DNA of 54,577 bases from Nocardioides rubriscoriae (GTDB taxonomy: Bacteria; Actinomycetota; Actinomycetes; Propionibacteriales; Nocardioidaceae), in the NCBI RefSeq assembly GCF_008087085.1, contig NZ_VIYJ01000017.1:1-54577 (forward strand), written 5' to 3'. Made by a program: the position numbers and the translations under genes. How positions within the stretch are numbered: position 1 is the stretch's first letter; every line of letters begins with the position of its first letter. The notes under the pieces were generated by a model, which worked only from the letters and a program-made list of their open reading frames with translations, did no database searches and was not told the DNA's origin. Shown in pieces: positions 44,492 through 53,009 of this stretch.

Positions 44492-45067
44492 ATGACCGAC
44501 GTAGCGGCGCCGCCGACGACACGTGAGCGTGTCGTCGACGCCGCCGTACGCCTGACCAGCGAGGTCGGCTGGTCGCAGGTCACGATGGCCAAGCTCGCCG
44601 ACGAGGTCGGGGTGAGCCGTCAGACGGTCTACAACGAGATCGGCACCAAGCCGGGTCTCGCCGAGGCCATGATCCTGCGCGAGCTCGACCGCTTCCTCGG
44701 CGTGGTGTCGCTGGCCTTCGACGAGCACCCCGACGACCTGGTCCAGGCGATCCGGGTGGCGTCGCGCACCGTGCTCGAGCACGCCACCGGCAACCCCCTG
44801 CTGCACGCCGTGGTCTCGGCGACCCACGGGGCCGACACCGAGCTGCTGCCGCTGCTGACCACCCACGCCGAGTCGCTGCTCGTGGTCGCCAAGGACGTCA
44901 TCGCCGAACGGATCGCGCCCTACCGGCTGGGCCTCGACGCGCCCCGGCTGCACGCCGCGATCGACATGGTCGTGCGGTTGGTGCTCAGCCACGTCATGCA
45001 GCCCAGCGGGCCGCCCGACGCCACCGCCGACGACATCGCCTGGATCGCCCAACGCGTCCTGCGCTGA
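44492..45067 (+). CDS. TetR-family regulator of the alk operon (AlkX-like)
   Basis: 191 aa, ATG 44492. Helix-turn-helix region: RVVDAAVRLTSEVGWSQVTM, LADEVGVSRQTVYNEIGTKP. The ligand domain contains EHATGNPLLHAVVSATHGAD. Position directly behind alkB and a small iron-sulfur protein matches AlkX-type regulators in other actinobacteria, which are relieved by fatty-acid-type products of alkane oxidation. Likely binds the TTTACA/TGTAAA repeat before alkB. Assignment to AlkX rests on context. Confidence 0.9.
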   Translation: MTDVAAPPTTRERVVDAAVRLTSEVGWSQVTMAKLADEVGVSRQTVYNEIGTKPGLAEAMILRELDRFLGVVSLAFDEHPDDLVQAIRVASRTVLEHATGNPLLHAVVSATHGADTELLPLLTTHAESLLVVAKDVIAERIAPYRLGLDAPRLHAAIDMVVRLVLSHVMQPSGPPDATADDIAWIAQRVLR

Positions 45068-45140
45068 GCCGGGCCCGACCCTGGGCGAACCGGGCCCGTG
45101 CGTTGCCGGCTCCGACTACGCTCGAGGCGAAGGAGGGTCC

Positions 45141-46373
45141 ATGAGGTGGTCGCGCGCGTCGACGGCCGTCGCGGTGGCGACGGTGCTGCTGCTGACGGGG
45201 TGCTCCAGCGACGCCGCAGACGCCCCCGGTGCACCGGCCGCGACCGACCCCGCAGCCGCGTCGCCGCCGCCGTCGGACGCTCCTGGTGCCGACGGTGCGC
45301 CGCCGGCCCCGGTCACCCTCGACCCGGCGTACGCCGTGGAACGGCCCGGGCGCCGCACGGGCGCGGTCGGACCGGCCGACATCCTCGTGGCGGGCAAGCA
45401 GACGCTCAGCCCCGAGCTGGTGGCGCGGATCGAGGCCCTCGACGGGGTGCAGGTCGCCACGACCATCTCGCTGGCCAACGTGCCGCTCGAGAACAAGGTC
45501 TACAACGTCGCCGCGGTCGACCCGGGTGACTACCGCTCCTTCACCACCGCCGAGAGCGCCGACCTGCAGGAGCAGTGGGACCGCGTGGCCGCCGGCGAGG
45601 CCGCGGTGTCCTCGACGCTGCGCCAGGACCTCCCGGTCGGCGACGACGGGTCGTTGCGCCTGGGCGAGGCCCCCGGGGCCGTCGTCCACATCGGTGCCTG
45701 GGCGCCCCAGGCCGAGAAGATCGACCTGGTCGTCAACCGCAAGCGCGGCGAGGCCCTCGGCATGGTGCCCGACAACGCGCTGCTGATCAGCACCGGCCGC
45801 ACGGCGCCCGAGTCGCTACGCAAGCCGCTCGCCGCGATCGTCGGCGACGAGGCCGTCGTGCAGAACCTCGACGCCGTGGCCCGCTACGGCCTCGACCCGG
45901 GCGCCTTCGACTCAGCCGTCCTGGTCGGCGACTTCGCCGACGCCGTCGGCGTCTTCAACTTCACCCCCATCGGCGGCGGCCGGATCGCGCCCGACCCGGC
46001 CTGGGTGCGCACCCACATCGTCACCGAGGCGGTGCCGATCCTCGGCACCATCACCTGCAACCGCTACCTGATGCCCCAGCTCAAGGCCGCGCTCGGCGAG
46101 ATCGTGCGCCTCGGCCTGGCCGACAAGATCCACCCCGGCGAGTACGCCGGGTGCTACTACCCCCGCTACATCGCCGGCTCGAGCACCCTGTCCAACCACT
46201 CCTTCGGCCTGGCCCTCGACCTCAACGTGCCCGGCAACCAGCGCGGCACCGTCGGCGAGATGGACCGCGGCGTGGTCGCGGTCTTCAAGCGCTGGGGCTT
46301 CGCCTGGGGCGGCGACTGGAACTACACCGACCCCATGCACTTCGAGCTGTCGCAGCTCAAGGCGCCGGGCTGA
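45141..46373 (+). CDS. M15-type peptidase-like lipoprotein (VanY/D-Ala-D-Ala carboxypeptidase-like)
   Basis: 410 aa with a lipoprotein signal: VATVLLLTGCSSDAADAPG, whose lipobox cysteine is near residue 21, then a low-complexity Pro/Ala linker. The C-terminal domain resembles Peptidase_M15_4: TITCNRYLMPQLKAALGEI, SSTLSNHSFGLALDLNVPGN (with SxHxxGxAxD zinc ligands) and WGGDWNYTDPMHFEL (last zinc histidine). It probably acts on cell-wall peptides outside the membrane. The middle 200 residues are unassigned. Its end overlaps the convergent esterase gene by 17 bases. Confidence 0.87.
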   Translation: MRWSRASTAVAVATVLLLTGCSSDAADAPGAPAATDPAAASPPPSDAPGADGAPPAPVTLDPAYAVERPGRRTGAVGPADILVAGKQTLSPELVARIEALDGVQVATTISLANVPLENKVYNVAAVDPGDYRSFTTAESADLQEQWDRVAAGEAAVSSTLRQDLPVGDDGSLRLGEAPGAVVHIGAWAPQAEKIDLVVNRKRGEALGMVPDNALLISTGRTAPESLRKPLAAIVGDEAVVQNLDAVARYGLDPGAFDSAVLVGDFADAVGVFNFTPIGGGRIAPDPAWVRTHIVTEAVPILGTITCNRYLMPQLKAALGEIVRLGLADKIHPGEYAGCYYPRYIAGSSTLSNHSFGLALDLNVPGNQRGTVGEMDRGVVAVFKRWGFAWGGDWNYTDPMHFELSQLKAPG

Positions 46374-47208
46374 GCGCCGCGCGCACGTGGTCGGCGACCA
46401 TCGCCATCGTCGTGCGCGCGCGCCCGGGGTCCTCGGTGAGGAAGTAGTGGTCGGTGCGCGGGGTGACGTCGTGGACGACGTCGACGCCGGCCTCGCGCAG
46501 CCGCTCGGCGTAGCGGTCGCCGTCGCGGCGCAGCGTGTCGCGCTCGGCGGTCAGCACGATGGCCGGCGCGAGGCCCGAGAGGTCGGGCGCCAGCACGGGT
46601 GAGGCGTAGGGCTCCGCCCGCGTGGCCGGGTCGGGGAAGTAGACGCGGCGCACCAGCGCCCGCAGCGACGGTGAGATCATGCCGGGACCGGCGGGCAGGT
46701 CGCTGGCCAGGTCGAGGGCCGGTACGCCGAGCACCTGCAGCCGCGGGACGAACGAGCCGAGGTCGCGCGCCTGCAGCGCGACGGACGCGGCGAGCCCGCC
46801 GCCGCTGGAGAACCCACCGACCGCCACCGGCGTACCACCGGCCTCGCCCGCGACGGCCGCCGCGACGTCGTGGCACTGGTGCTGGGCGACGGGGTAGGCG
46901 ACGTAGGGGCCGGTGCGGAAGTCGACGTTGAGCACGCGCACCCCGGCGGTCGCGGCGACGTAGCGGCACCACCAGTCGTCCATCTGCGGGTAGCGCATCA
47001 GCCAGGCCCCGCCGTGGAAGTGCACCAGCGCCGGAGCCCCGGGCTCGCCGTACTCGTAGGCCGTCACACGCCCGTGGCGGGTGGGGAAGCGGCGCTTCGC
47101 CGGTCGGGGGAGGTCCCGGCCGGCGAAGCGCAGGTCGTCGCCGTAGCGGACGGTGAACCGCGCCGTGGCGTGCATCGTCACGGCGCTGAGGCGGTCGGAG
47201 AGGCGCAC
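46357..47208 (-). CDS. Alpha/beta hydrolase, HSL-type esterase/lipase
   Basis: 283 aa. HSL-family features: oxyanion motif ALVHFHGGAWLMRYP, nucleophile elbow VGGFSSGGGLAASVAL (GxSxG), catalytic Asp region PAIVLTAERDTLRRDGDRYA and a catalytic His in TPRTDHYFLTEDPGRA. No signal peptide, so it is probably cytoplasmic and acts on short to medium acyl esters. Monocistronic, with a short gap to the next leftward gene. Confidence 0.92.
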   Translation of the reverse strand: MRLSDRLSAVTMHATARFTVRYGDDLRFAGRDLPRPAKRRFPTRHGRVTAYEYGEPGAPALVHFHGGAWLMRYPQMDDWWCRYVAATAGVRVLNVDFRTGPYVAYPVAQHQCHDVAAAVAGEAGGTPVAVGGFSSGGGLAASVALQARDLGSFVPRLQVLGVPALDLASDLPAGPGMISPSLRALVRRVYFPDPATRAEPYASPVLAPDLSGLAPAIVLTAERDTLRRDGDRYAERLREAGVDVVHDVTPRTDHYFLTEDPGRARTTMAMVADHVRAALSPAP

Positions 47209-47257
47209 GTGGGGGTGTTCGTCACCAGCGGCGCCTCGGCTCGGTCGCGCCGCGGGC

Positions 47258-47689
47258 TCAGCGCCCGAAGCCGCCGAGCTCGCCGAGAGCGGCGCCGAGG
47301 CCGCCCTGCAGGTCGGGGCTGCCGGCGACCGACACGAGCTCGGCGGCCCGCTCCATCACCAGCACCGCTACCGGGTCCATGAGGTCGTCGAAGTCGTGGC
47401 CCTTGGGGCGCGGCGGCCAGCGCCGCGGCCAGCCGGTGCCGCACCACTCGTCGAACTCGAGCAGCCCGCGCACGGCCGCCAGCACGACGCCCGGCTCGGC
47501 CTTCTCGCCGCCGGCCTTGACCCGGGCGACGTCGACGAGCCTGCGCGCCACGTCGACCGAGGTCACCGCGCCGACGCGCGAGACGACCACCGACGCGAGG
47601 ACGGCGTCGATCTCATGGGTGAAGCGTGCGCGGATCAGGAGCTGCCACGGCACGCTGTCGGCGCCGGGGAAGTTGTCGGGGTCCCACAT
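47258..47689 (-). CDS. Hypothetical protein (143 aa)
   Basis: ATG 47689 with AAGGAG seven bases upstream; longer frames lack a site. The sequence starts MWDPDNFPGADSVPWQLLIR and is helical with a tryptophan-rich middle (EFDEWCGTGWPRRWPPRPKG) and a Gly/Ala-rich end. No signal peptide or motif is recognised. Divergent from the quinone oxidoreductase gene 100 bases away. Confidence 0.7.
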   Translation of the reverse strand: MWDPDNFPGADSVPWQLLIRARFTHEIDAVLASVVVSRVGAVTSVDVARRLVDVARVKAGGEKAEPGVVLAAVRGLLEFDEWCGTGWPRRWPPRPKGHDFDDLMDPVAVLVMERAAELVSVAGSPDLQGGLGAALGELGGFGR

Positions 47690-47788
47690 GGGTGTCTCCT
47701 TGGTGTCAGGCCCGACGGGGTGCCGGGCTCGTGACAGGAGGAGAGGCGGGAGACCCGCGGTGATACCGGACCGCCTAGTTTGTCCCCC

Positions 47789-48763
47789 ATGCGCGCAGCC
47801 CAGGTCCTCACGCCCACCGGTCCGCTCGACGTCGTCGTCACCGAGGTCGCCGAGCCGACGCCCGGACCCGACGACGTCCTGATCGAGGTGCACCGGGTCG
47901 GGGTGAGCTTCCCCGACCTGCTGCTGAGCCGCGGCGAGTACCAGATGAAGCCCGAGATGCCCTTCTCCCTGGGCGTCGACGTCGCCGGCACGGTCGTCTC
48001 GGCCCCCGAGGGCTCGGGCTTCTCAGCCGGCCGGCGCGTCGCGGCCTGTGGTGGCTGGGGCGGGGCGCAGGAGCGGGTGGCGATCCCGGCCGGGTGGGTC
48101 TTCGCCCTGCCCGACTCCACGTCGTACGACGAGGGTGCGGCGCTGCCGATGAACTACCTCACCGCCGAGTTCGCCCTCTTCGAGCGCGGCGGGCTCAAGC
48201 CCGGCGAGACCGTGCTCGTGCACGGCGCCGCCGGCGGGCTCGGCACCGCGACCATCCAGGTCGCCAAGGGCATGGGCGCCCGGGTGATCGGCGTCGTCAG
48301 CACCGAGGCCAAGAAGGCCATGGCCACCGGGGCCGGGGCCGACGAGGTCGTGCTGCTCGACGGGTTCAAGGACGCCGTCAAGGAGCTCACCGGCGGGCAG
48401 GGCGTCGACGTCGTCGCCGACATCGTCGGCGGGCCGGCGTTCACCGACTCGTTGCGCTCGTTGGCGACCCAGGGGCGCCTGCTGGTGCTGGGCTTCGCCT
48501 CCGGCGCGGGCATCCCCGAGGTCAAGGTCAACCGCCTGCTGCTCAACAACGTCGACGTCCGCGGGGTCGGCTGGGGGGCCTACGCCATGCTGCGCCCGGG
48601 CTACATGCACGAGCAGTGGGCGCGGCTCGTGCCGATGATCGAGGCCGGTCACGTCAAGCCTCCGGTCGGCAAGGTCTACGAGCTCGAGGAGTTCGGTCAG
48701 GCACTGGTCGACATGGACGAGCGGCGCACCCTCGGCAAGTCGGTGGTGCGTGTCCGCGACTGA
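47789..48763 (+). CDS. NADPH:quinone oxidoreductase-like MDR protein
   Basis: 324 aa, ATG 47789. Medium-chain dehydrogenase/reductase of the zinc-free quinone reductase group: LIEVHRVGVSFPDLLLSRGE, SLGVDVAGTVVSAPEGSGF, the cofactor motif VLVHGAAGGLGTATIQVAKG, GVDVVADIVGG and a final GKVYELEEFGQALVDMDERR. The structural zinc-binding cysteines of alcohol dehydrogenases are absent. Probable NADPH-dependent reduction of quinones or enones. The ComB-like gene begins within its last codons. Confidence 0.93.
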   Translation: MRAAQVLTPTGPLDVVVTEVAEPTPGPDDVLIEVHRVGVSFPDLLLSRGEYQMKPEMPFSLGVDVAGTVVSAPEGSGFSAGRRVAACGGWGGAQERVAIPAGWVFALPDSTSYDEGAALPMNYLTAEFALFERGGLKPGETVLVHGAAGGLGTATIQVAKGMGARVIGVVSTEAKKAMATGAGADEVVLLDGFKDAVKELTGGQGVDVVADIVGGPAFTDSLRSLATQGRLLVLGFASGAGIPEVKVNRLLLNNVDVRGVGWGAYAMLRPGYMHEQWARLVPMIEAGHVKPPVGKVYELEEFGQALVDMDERRTLGKSVVRVRD

Positions 48764-49568
48764 CCCACGTGACCCGCTCGACCCCGCCCACCGCCAGGCG
48801 GCCCACGCCGTCCGGCTCGAGTGGGGTCCCACCGGTGCGGCCGCCGTGGCCGCCGGCTGCGACGTCGCGGTCGTCGTCGACGTGCTGTCGTTCACCACGA
48901 CGCTGACGGTGGCGCTCGACCGGGGGATCACCGTGTGGCCCTACCGCTGGAAGGACTCCGGCGCCGCGGCGTACGCCGCCGAGCGCGACGCGGTGCTCGC
49001 GGTCGGGCGGCTCGAGGCCCGGCGCGGCCAGGCCGGGGTGTCGCTGTCCCCCGCCGCGATGGCGGCGGTCGACGGCGTCGAGCGGCTGGTGCTGCCGTCG
49101 CCCAACGGCTCGGCGATCGCGTTCGCCCTGGCGGGACTCGGATGTGCGGTGGTCGGAGCGTCGCTGCGCAACGCCGCCGCGGTGGCCGAGTGGCTCCGAC
49201 CGCAGGTCGAGAACGGTGCTCTCGTGGCCGTCGTACCGGCAGGGGAGCGGTGGCCCGACGGCTCGCTGCGGCCCGCGGTCGAGGACCTCTGGGGAGCCGG
49301 AGCAGTGCTCTCGCACCTGGGTCGCTTTGTCGACATGTCGGCCTGGCCGCCGGAGGCGCGGTCAGCCGCGGCGGCGCACGACGCCGTGCGGGCACGGCTC
49401 GATGAGGAGCTGGTCGCCTGTGCCAGTGGGGCGGAGCTCGTCGACAAGGGCTTCGGCGACGACGTGCGCATCGCCGCGGGGGCCGACGTCAGCCCCGTGG
49501 TGCCCCTGCTGGACGGCGACGCCTTCCGCGACGCCGCCGCCCGGCGTCAGGACGGGCAGGGGGCGTAG
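48750..49568 (+). CDS. comB: 2-phosphosulfolactate phosphatase-like (ComB family)
   Basis: 272 aa, GTG 48750 inside the end of the previous gene (14-base overlap). The ComB fold is recognised from AVVVDVLSFTTTLTVALDRG (metal-binding Asp region), RLVLPSPNGSAIAFALAG, VVGASLRNAAAVAEWL and VVPAGERWPDGSLRPAVEDL. ComB hydrolyses 2-phosphosulfolactate in coenzyme M synthesis of methanogens; in actinobacteria no such pathway is expected and no ComA/ComC homologue is seen here, so the true substrate is uncertain. Convergent overlap of 22 bases with the next gene. Confidence 0.87.
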   Translation: MSATDPRDPLDPAHRQAAHAVRLEWGPTGAAAVAAGCDVAVVVDVLSFTTTLTVALDRGITVWPYRWKDSGAAAYAAERDAVLAVGRLEARRGQAGVSLSPAAMAAVDGVERLVLPSPNGSAIAFALAGLGCAVVGASLRNAAAVAEWLRPQVENGALVAVVPAGERWPDGSLRPAVEDLWGAGAVLSHLGRFVDMSAWPPEARSAAAAHDAVRARLDEELVACASGAELVDKGFGDDVRIAAGADVSPVVPLLDGDAFRDAAARRQDGQGA

Positions 49569-50971
49569 AGCCGGCGCGTCGGGAAGCTCTGGGGCTGCTG
49601 GTAGCCGGTCGGGTCGGTGAACGTGCAGCCGTACGTGGGCGAGGCGACGACCGCCGGGTCGAGCACGTCGTCACCCGCCGGGCGCGCCACGGCTCCGTGG
49701 CCGTGCGTGCGGCGCGACTCGACCCAGGCGGTCAGGTCGTCCCAGGCGCGACCGACCTCGGTCGGGGTGAACTCGCAGTGGCCGGCGGCCCGGATCGCGC
49801 GCTGCACCAGCAGCCCCGAGCGGTGGTGGCGGCCCACCTCGCGGGCGTAGGCCTGCTCCATCGAGAACGGGACGAACAGGTCGCCGAGCCCGTGCAGGGT
49901 CAGGGTCGGCACCTGCGGGCGCCCCTCGATGCGCGGGACCTCGGTGAGGCTGTGGGTGCGCCGCGAGCGCTTGTCGGTGGGGGCCACGCGCCGCACCGAC
50001 GCGTTGACGTCGACGGGGGTCGCGGGGGAGTAGACGGTGTCGAGGTTCTGGGCCAGGCGCCCGGCGTTCTCGCGCAGCGGCCCGCCGTTGTCCGGGGTGT
50101 AGAGGGTGAACAGGAAGTCCTTCCAGACCGAGAAGGCCTGGTCGGCGCCGGGGCGCTCGCCACCGGTGAGGTCGGTCGTGAGGTCGCGCAGCTGGGCGCC
50201 GACCTCGTTGGTCGTGTCGGGCCCGCCCGGCTTCAGGCCCGTGAGGCCCAGGCGCTGCTGGATGACGGGGACGTCGTCGGTCAGGTAGTCGGCGGGCGGC
50301 GGGTAGGTCTCGCGGTCGGCGAGGTCCTGGGCGAGCAGGTTGTAGCTCAGGAAGTAGTCGAAGAGCTCCTGGTCGCCCAGCACCCCGCACATCGGCAGGG
50401 CGCCTGCGTACGTCGAGGGGTACTGCTCCAGCGACCGGCCGATGACGTGGCCTCCCATGGAGACGCCGGCCAGGTAGGTGCGGCTCGGCCGGCGGCCCAG
50501 CAGGTCGGCCGCCTCGTCGACGAGCCCGCGGGTGGTGGTGACGCCGGTGGCGACGTTGTAGTCGTTGGTGGCGTAGCTCGACGCCGCCCAGGCGTAGCCC
50601 TCGTCGAGGAAGCGCTGGCGCAGGCCGTAGCCCGGGGCGTCGACCGTGAGGACCTTGCCGGTGCCGCGGTAGCCGTGGGCCCACATGACCAGCTCGCCGT
50701 TCCAGCGCGGCGGCACCTCCACGTCGTACGCCGCGTGCTGGGTGACGCCCTGGAAGACGCGGGTGGTGCCCCCGCCGACCTGCAGCGGCGCGAGGGGCGG
50801 GTTGCTGATCGTGTAGCCGGGCAGCGGCTGGTCGTCGGGCACCGCTGTGGCGGGCGCGACCGGGTCGCTGCGGTCGGCGACGGCCGCGGGCCCGCCGGGG
50901 GCCAGGGTCAGGGACGCGGTGAGCGCGACGGTGCCGCACAGCGCGGCGAGGGGACGGCGAACAGTCTTCAC
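49547..50971 (-). CDS. Secreted alpha/beta hydrolase
   Basis: 474 aa with a Sec signal peptide (KTVRRPLAALCGTVALTASL, then Ala-rich cleavage region) and no anchor. Alpha/beta hydrolase features: GELVMWAHGYRGTGKV (oxyanion side), TYLAGVSMGGHVIGRSL (GxSxGG nucleophile), LTLHGLGDLFVPFSMEQAYA (catalytic Asp region) and AIRAAGHCEFTPTEVG (catalytic His). Resembles tannase/feruloyl-esterase-like and DUF6351-like secreted enzymes, but the substrate is not readable. Likely an exported esterase or peptidase. Confidence 0.86.
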   Translation of the reverse strand: MKTVRRPLAALCGTVALTASLTLAPGGPAAVADRSDPVAPATAVPDDQPLPGYTISNPPLAPLQVGGGTTRVFQGVTQHAAYDVEVPPRWNGELVMWAHGYRGTGKVLTVDAPGYGLRQRFLDEGYAWAASSYATNDYNVATGVTTTRGLVDEAADLLGRRPSRTYLAGVSMGGHVIGRSLEQYPSTYAGALPMCGVLGDQELFDYFLSYNLLAQDLADRETYPPPADYLTDDVPVIQQRLGLTGLKPGGPDTTNEVGAQLRDLTTDLTGGERPGADQAFSVWKDFLFTLYTPDNGGPLRENAGRLAQNLDTVYSPATPVDVNASVRRVAPTDKRSRRTHSLTEVPRIEGRPQVPTLTLHGLGDLFVPFSMEQAYAREVGRHHRSGLLVQRAIRAAGHCEFTPTEVGRAWDDLTAWVESRRTHGHGAVARPAGDDVLDPAVVASPTYGCTFTDPTGYQQPQSFPTRRLYAPCPS

Positions 50972-51121
50972 GTGGTGCTCCCGAGAGGTGGAGGTGTGGT
51001 GCCCGTCACACCTTAGACCCGGCCGGCGCGGTGCTGCTCACCCGTGGGTCGGGCCTCGGAAGTCGGGCAGAGCGGTCGCGGAGCGGCGAGTCGATGGAAG
51101 CGGCTTGTCGGTGCCCCCGTC

Positions 51122-51134
51122 TATAATAGAACAC
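51122..51134 (+). promoter_or_regulatory. Consensus -10 box for a leaderless transcript
   Basis: A perfect TATAAT at 51122-51127 stands only seven bases before the ATG at 51135, in an otherwise G+C-rich region. Transcription from this box would begin at or one base before the A of the ATG, leaving no room for a ribosome site, and none is present. No convincing -35 hexamer lies at the usual distance. Confidence 0.7.
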
Positions 51135-52451
51135 ATGATCGGGACCGACGCTGAGCAGGTGGTGGCGCTGGCCACGCGCCTCTCCGCGTCGCCGCTCGAC
51201 CTCGACGACCGGGGCCGCATCGAGCTGATCGACGCGCTCGAGCGCCTCAAGAACGTCGCCGCCGCGGCTCAGGGCCGCATCGCCGCCGACCTCGACGCGT
51301 CGGTGCGCATGGCCGACGCCGAGCGCGGGGTCGCCGCCGCGCGCCGCGGTCGAGGGGTGGCTGCGCAGGTCGCCCTGGCGCGGCGCGAGTCGGTCCACCT
51401 CGGCACCCAGCACCTGGGGCTCGCCAAGGTGCTGCGTGACGAGATGCCCCACACCGCGGCGGCGTTCCGCTCAGGCCACGTCTCCGAGTGGCGCGCCACC
51501 CTGCTCGTCCGCGAGACCGCCTGCCTGTCGCTCGAGCACCGGCAGGCGGTCGACCTGCTGCTCGCCGGCGACCCCGACGCGCTCGCCGCGCTGGGCGACG
51601 GCGAGATCGTCGCCGAGGCCAAGAAGCTCGCCTACCGTCTCGACCTCGAGTCCTTCGTCGAGCGCCGCGCGCGGGCCGAGTCCGACCGCCACGTCTCGGT
51701 GCGCCCCGCGCCCGAGGTGATGACCCGGCTGTCCGCCCTGTTGCCGGTCAAGGACGGCGTCGGCGTCTACGCAGCGCTGCGTGCCGCGGCCGGCGCCGCG
51801 ATCGCCGCCGGCGACGGCCGCAGTCGCGGCCAGCTGATGGCCGACCTGCTCGTCGCCCGCATCACCGGCCGCACAGACCCCGCTGAGGGCGAGCCCGCCG
51901 GCGACGGGGTGGGCGGCGTAGCGGGTGGGGTGGGCGTCACCGTCAACCTGGTGGTGCCCGACAGCGTGCTGACCGGGCAGAGTGACGAGGCGGCCCACGT
52001 CGACGGCTACGGTCCCGTGCCCGCCGACCTGGCTCGTGAGCTCGCTGCTCACGCCGAGTGGCTGCGCCGCCTCTACGCCGAGCCGGCGACCGGCGCCCTC
52101 GTCTCCATGGACTCCGTGGCCCGCTTCTTCCCCGCGGGCCTCCAGCTGTTCCTCCGCCTGCGCGACCGCACCTGCCGGTTCCCCTGGTGCGACGCCCCCG
52201 TCCGCCACGCCGACCACGTCTGCGACGCAGCGCTGGGCGGCGCCACCTGCGCCCACAACGGCCAAGGCCTCTGCGAGGCCCACAACCACGCCAAGCAGGC
52301 CCACGGCTGGACCGCGCGCCCTCGACCCGGCCCGCGTCACACCGTCGAGATCACCACACCCACGGGCCACACCTACGACTCGTGCGCACCACCGACCCGT
52401 CAGCCGCGCTGCGTCGAGACGCGCCCGGGGGTGTGGACGCTGGTGGCGTGA
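51135..52451 (+). CDS. DUF222 / HNH endonuclease-like protein (13E12 repeat family)
   Basis: 438 aa. The N-terminal DUF222 helical domain (ALERLKNVAAAAQGRIAADL; RGVAAQVALARRES) is followed by a C-terminal HNH region: RDRTCRFPWCDAPVRHADHV (CxxxxC-type start with the DH of the motif), then GLCEAHNHAKQAHGWT (the N and H residues). This family is abundant in actinobacteria, often in many copies per genome; its biological role is not settled, and mobility or DNA processing is suspected. A consensus -10 box directly in front implies leaderless expression. Confidence 0.92.
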   Translation: MIGTDAEQVVALATRLSASPLDLDDRGRIELIDALERLKNVAAAAQGRIAADLDASVRMADAERGVAAARRGRGVAAQVALARRESVHLGTQHLGLAKVLRDEMPHTAAAFRSGHVSEWRATLLVRETACLSLEHRQAVDLLLAGDPDALAALGDGEIVAEAKKLAYRLDLESFVERRARAESDRHVSVRPAPEVMTRLSALLPVKDGVGVYAALRAAAGAAIAAGDGRSRGQLMADLLVARITGRTDPAEGEPAGDGVGGVAGGVGVTVNLVVPDSVLTGQSDEAAHVDGYGPVPADLARELAAHAEWLRRLYAEPATGALVSMDSVARFFPAGLQLFLRLRDRTCRFPWCDAPVRHADHVCDAALGGATCAHNGQGLCEAHNHAKQAHGWTARPRPGPRHTVEITTPTGHTYDSCAPPTRQPRCVETRPGVWTLVA

Positions 52452-52546
52452 TCGGCCTGGTCGCTCTCCTCGAGCGTGGGTCGCGTCCCCGCGCCCGCTG
52501 CTCGGGGGCGAGGCCGATGCGCCCGCACATGCCGAAAGTCGGGCGG

Positions 52547-52948
52547 TCACTCGTCGGCAGTTAGGTGCTTCCTGAGCGTCGCCACCTCGTCGGCCAACTG
52601 CTCCGAGGGGTACGACGTCGACTTGGTCGGCAGGTACTCACGGACGAGTCGCTCGGTTTCCACAAGCGCGTCCACGAGCCATGCTCGAACTTCCCCTGGA
52701 GTAGCGAGCCCTTGGGGCACCGAGTGCCAAACGACGAAGCGACGTTGCGTAGGACCCACGGGTCCAGGTGTGACGCCAACGGGCTCATCCGGCTCTCGGT
52801 GGTTGTGCCAAGTCAGGAACGCCAGGTCAACGCAGAAGTCGTCCTCAGACTGGCGTCCGTTGAAGGCGCGTATCTCTCGCTGCACAACTTGGACCGCCTG
52901 CTTGGGCGGCCCCCACTCACCGAGAACACCACCAGTCACGAAGGGCAT
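52547..52948 (-). CDS. Hypothetical protein (133 aa)
   Basis: Start ATG 52948 is chosen; the frame is open to 53002. The protein is acidic and contains VQREIRAFNGRQSEDDFCVD, RRFVVWHSVPQGLATPGEVR and a C-terminal coiled-coil-like helix (SEQLADEVATLRKHLTADE). No family is recognised. It follows the leftward GNAT gene closely and shares its lower G+C, so the pair may be co-transcribed and acquired together. Confidence 0.6.
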   Translation of the reverse strand: MPFVTGGVLGEWGPPKQAVQVVQREIRAFNGRQSEDDFCVDLAFLTWHNHREPDEPVGVTPGPVGPTQRRFVVWHSVPQGLATPGEVRAWLVDALVETERLVREYLPTKSTSYPSEQLADEVATLRKHLTADE

Positions 52949-53009
52949 GACCGCATCATGGCTTGCATCCGCGCGACCATGCCGATGTCCGGGCGGAGCC
53001 ATGGCGGGT

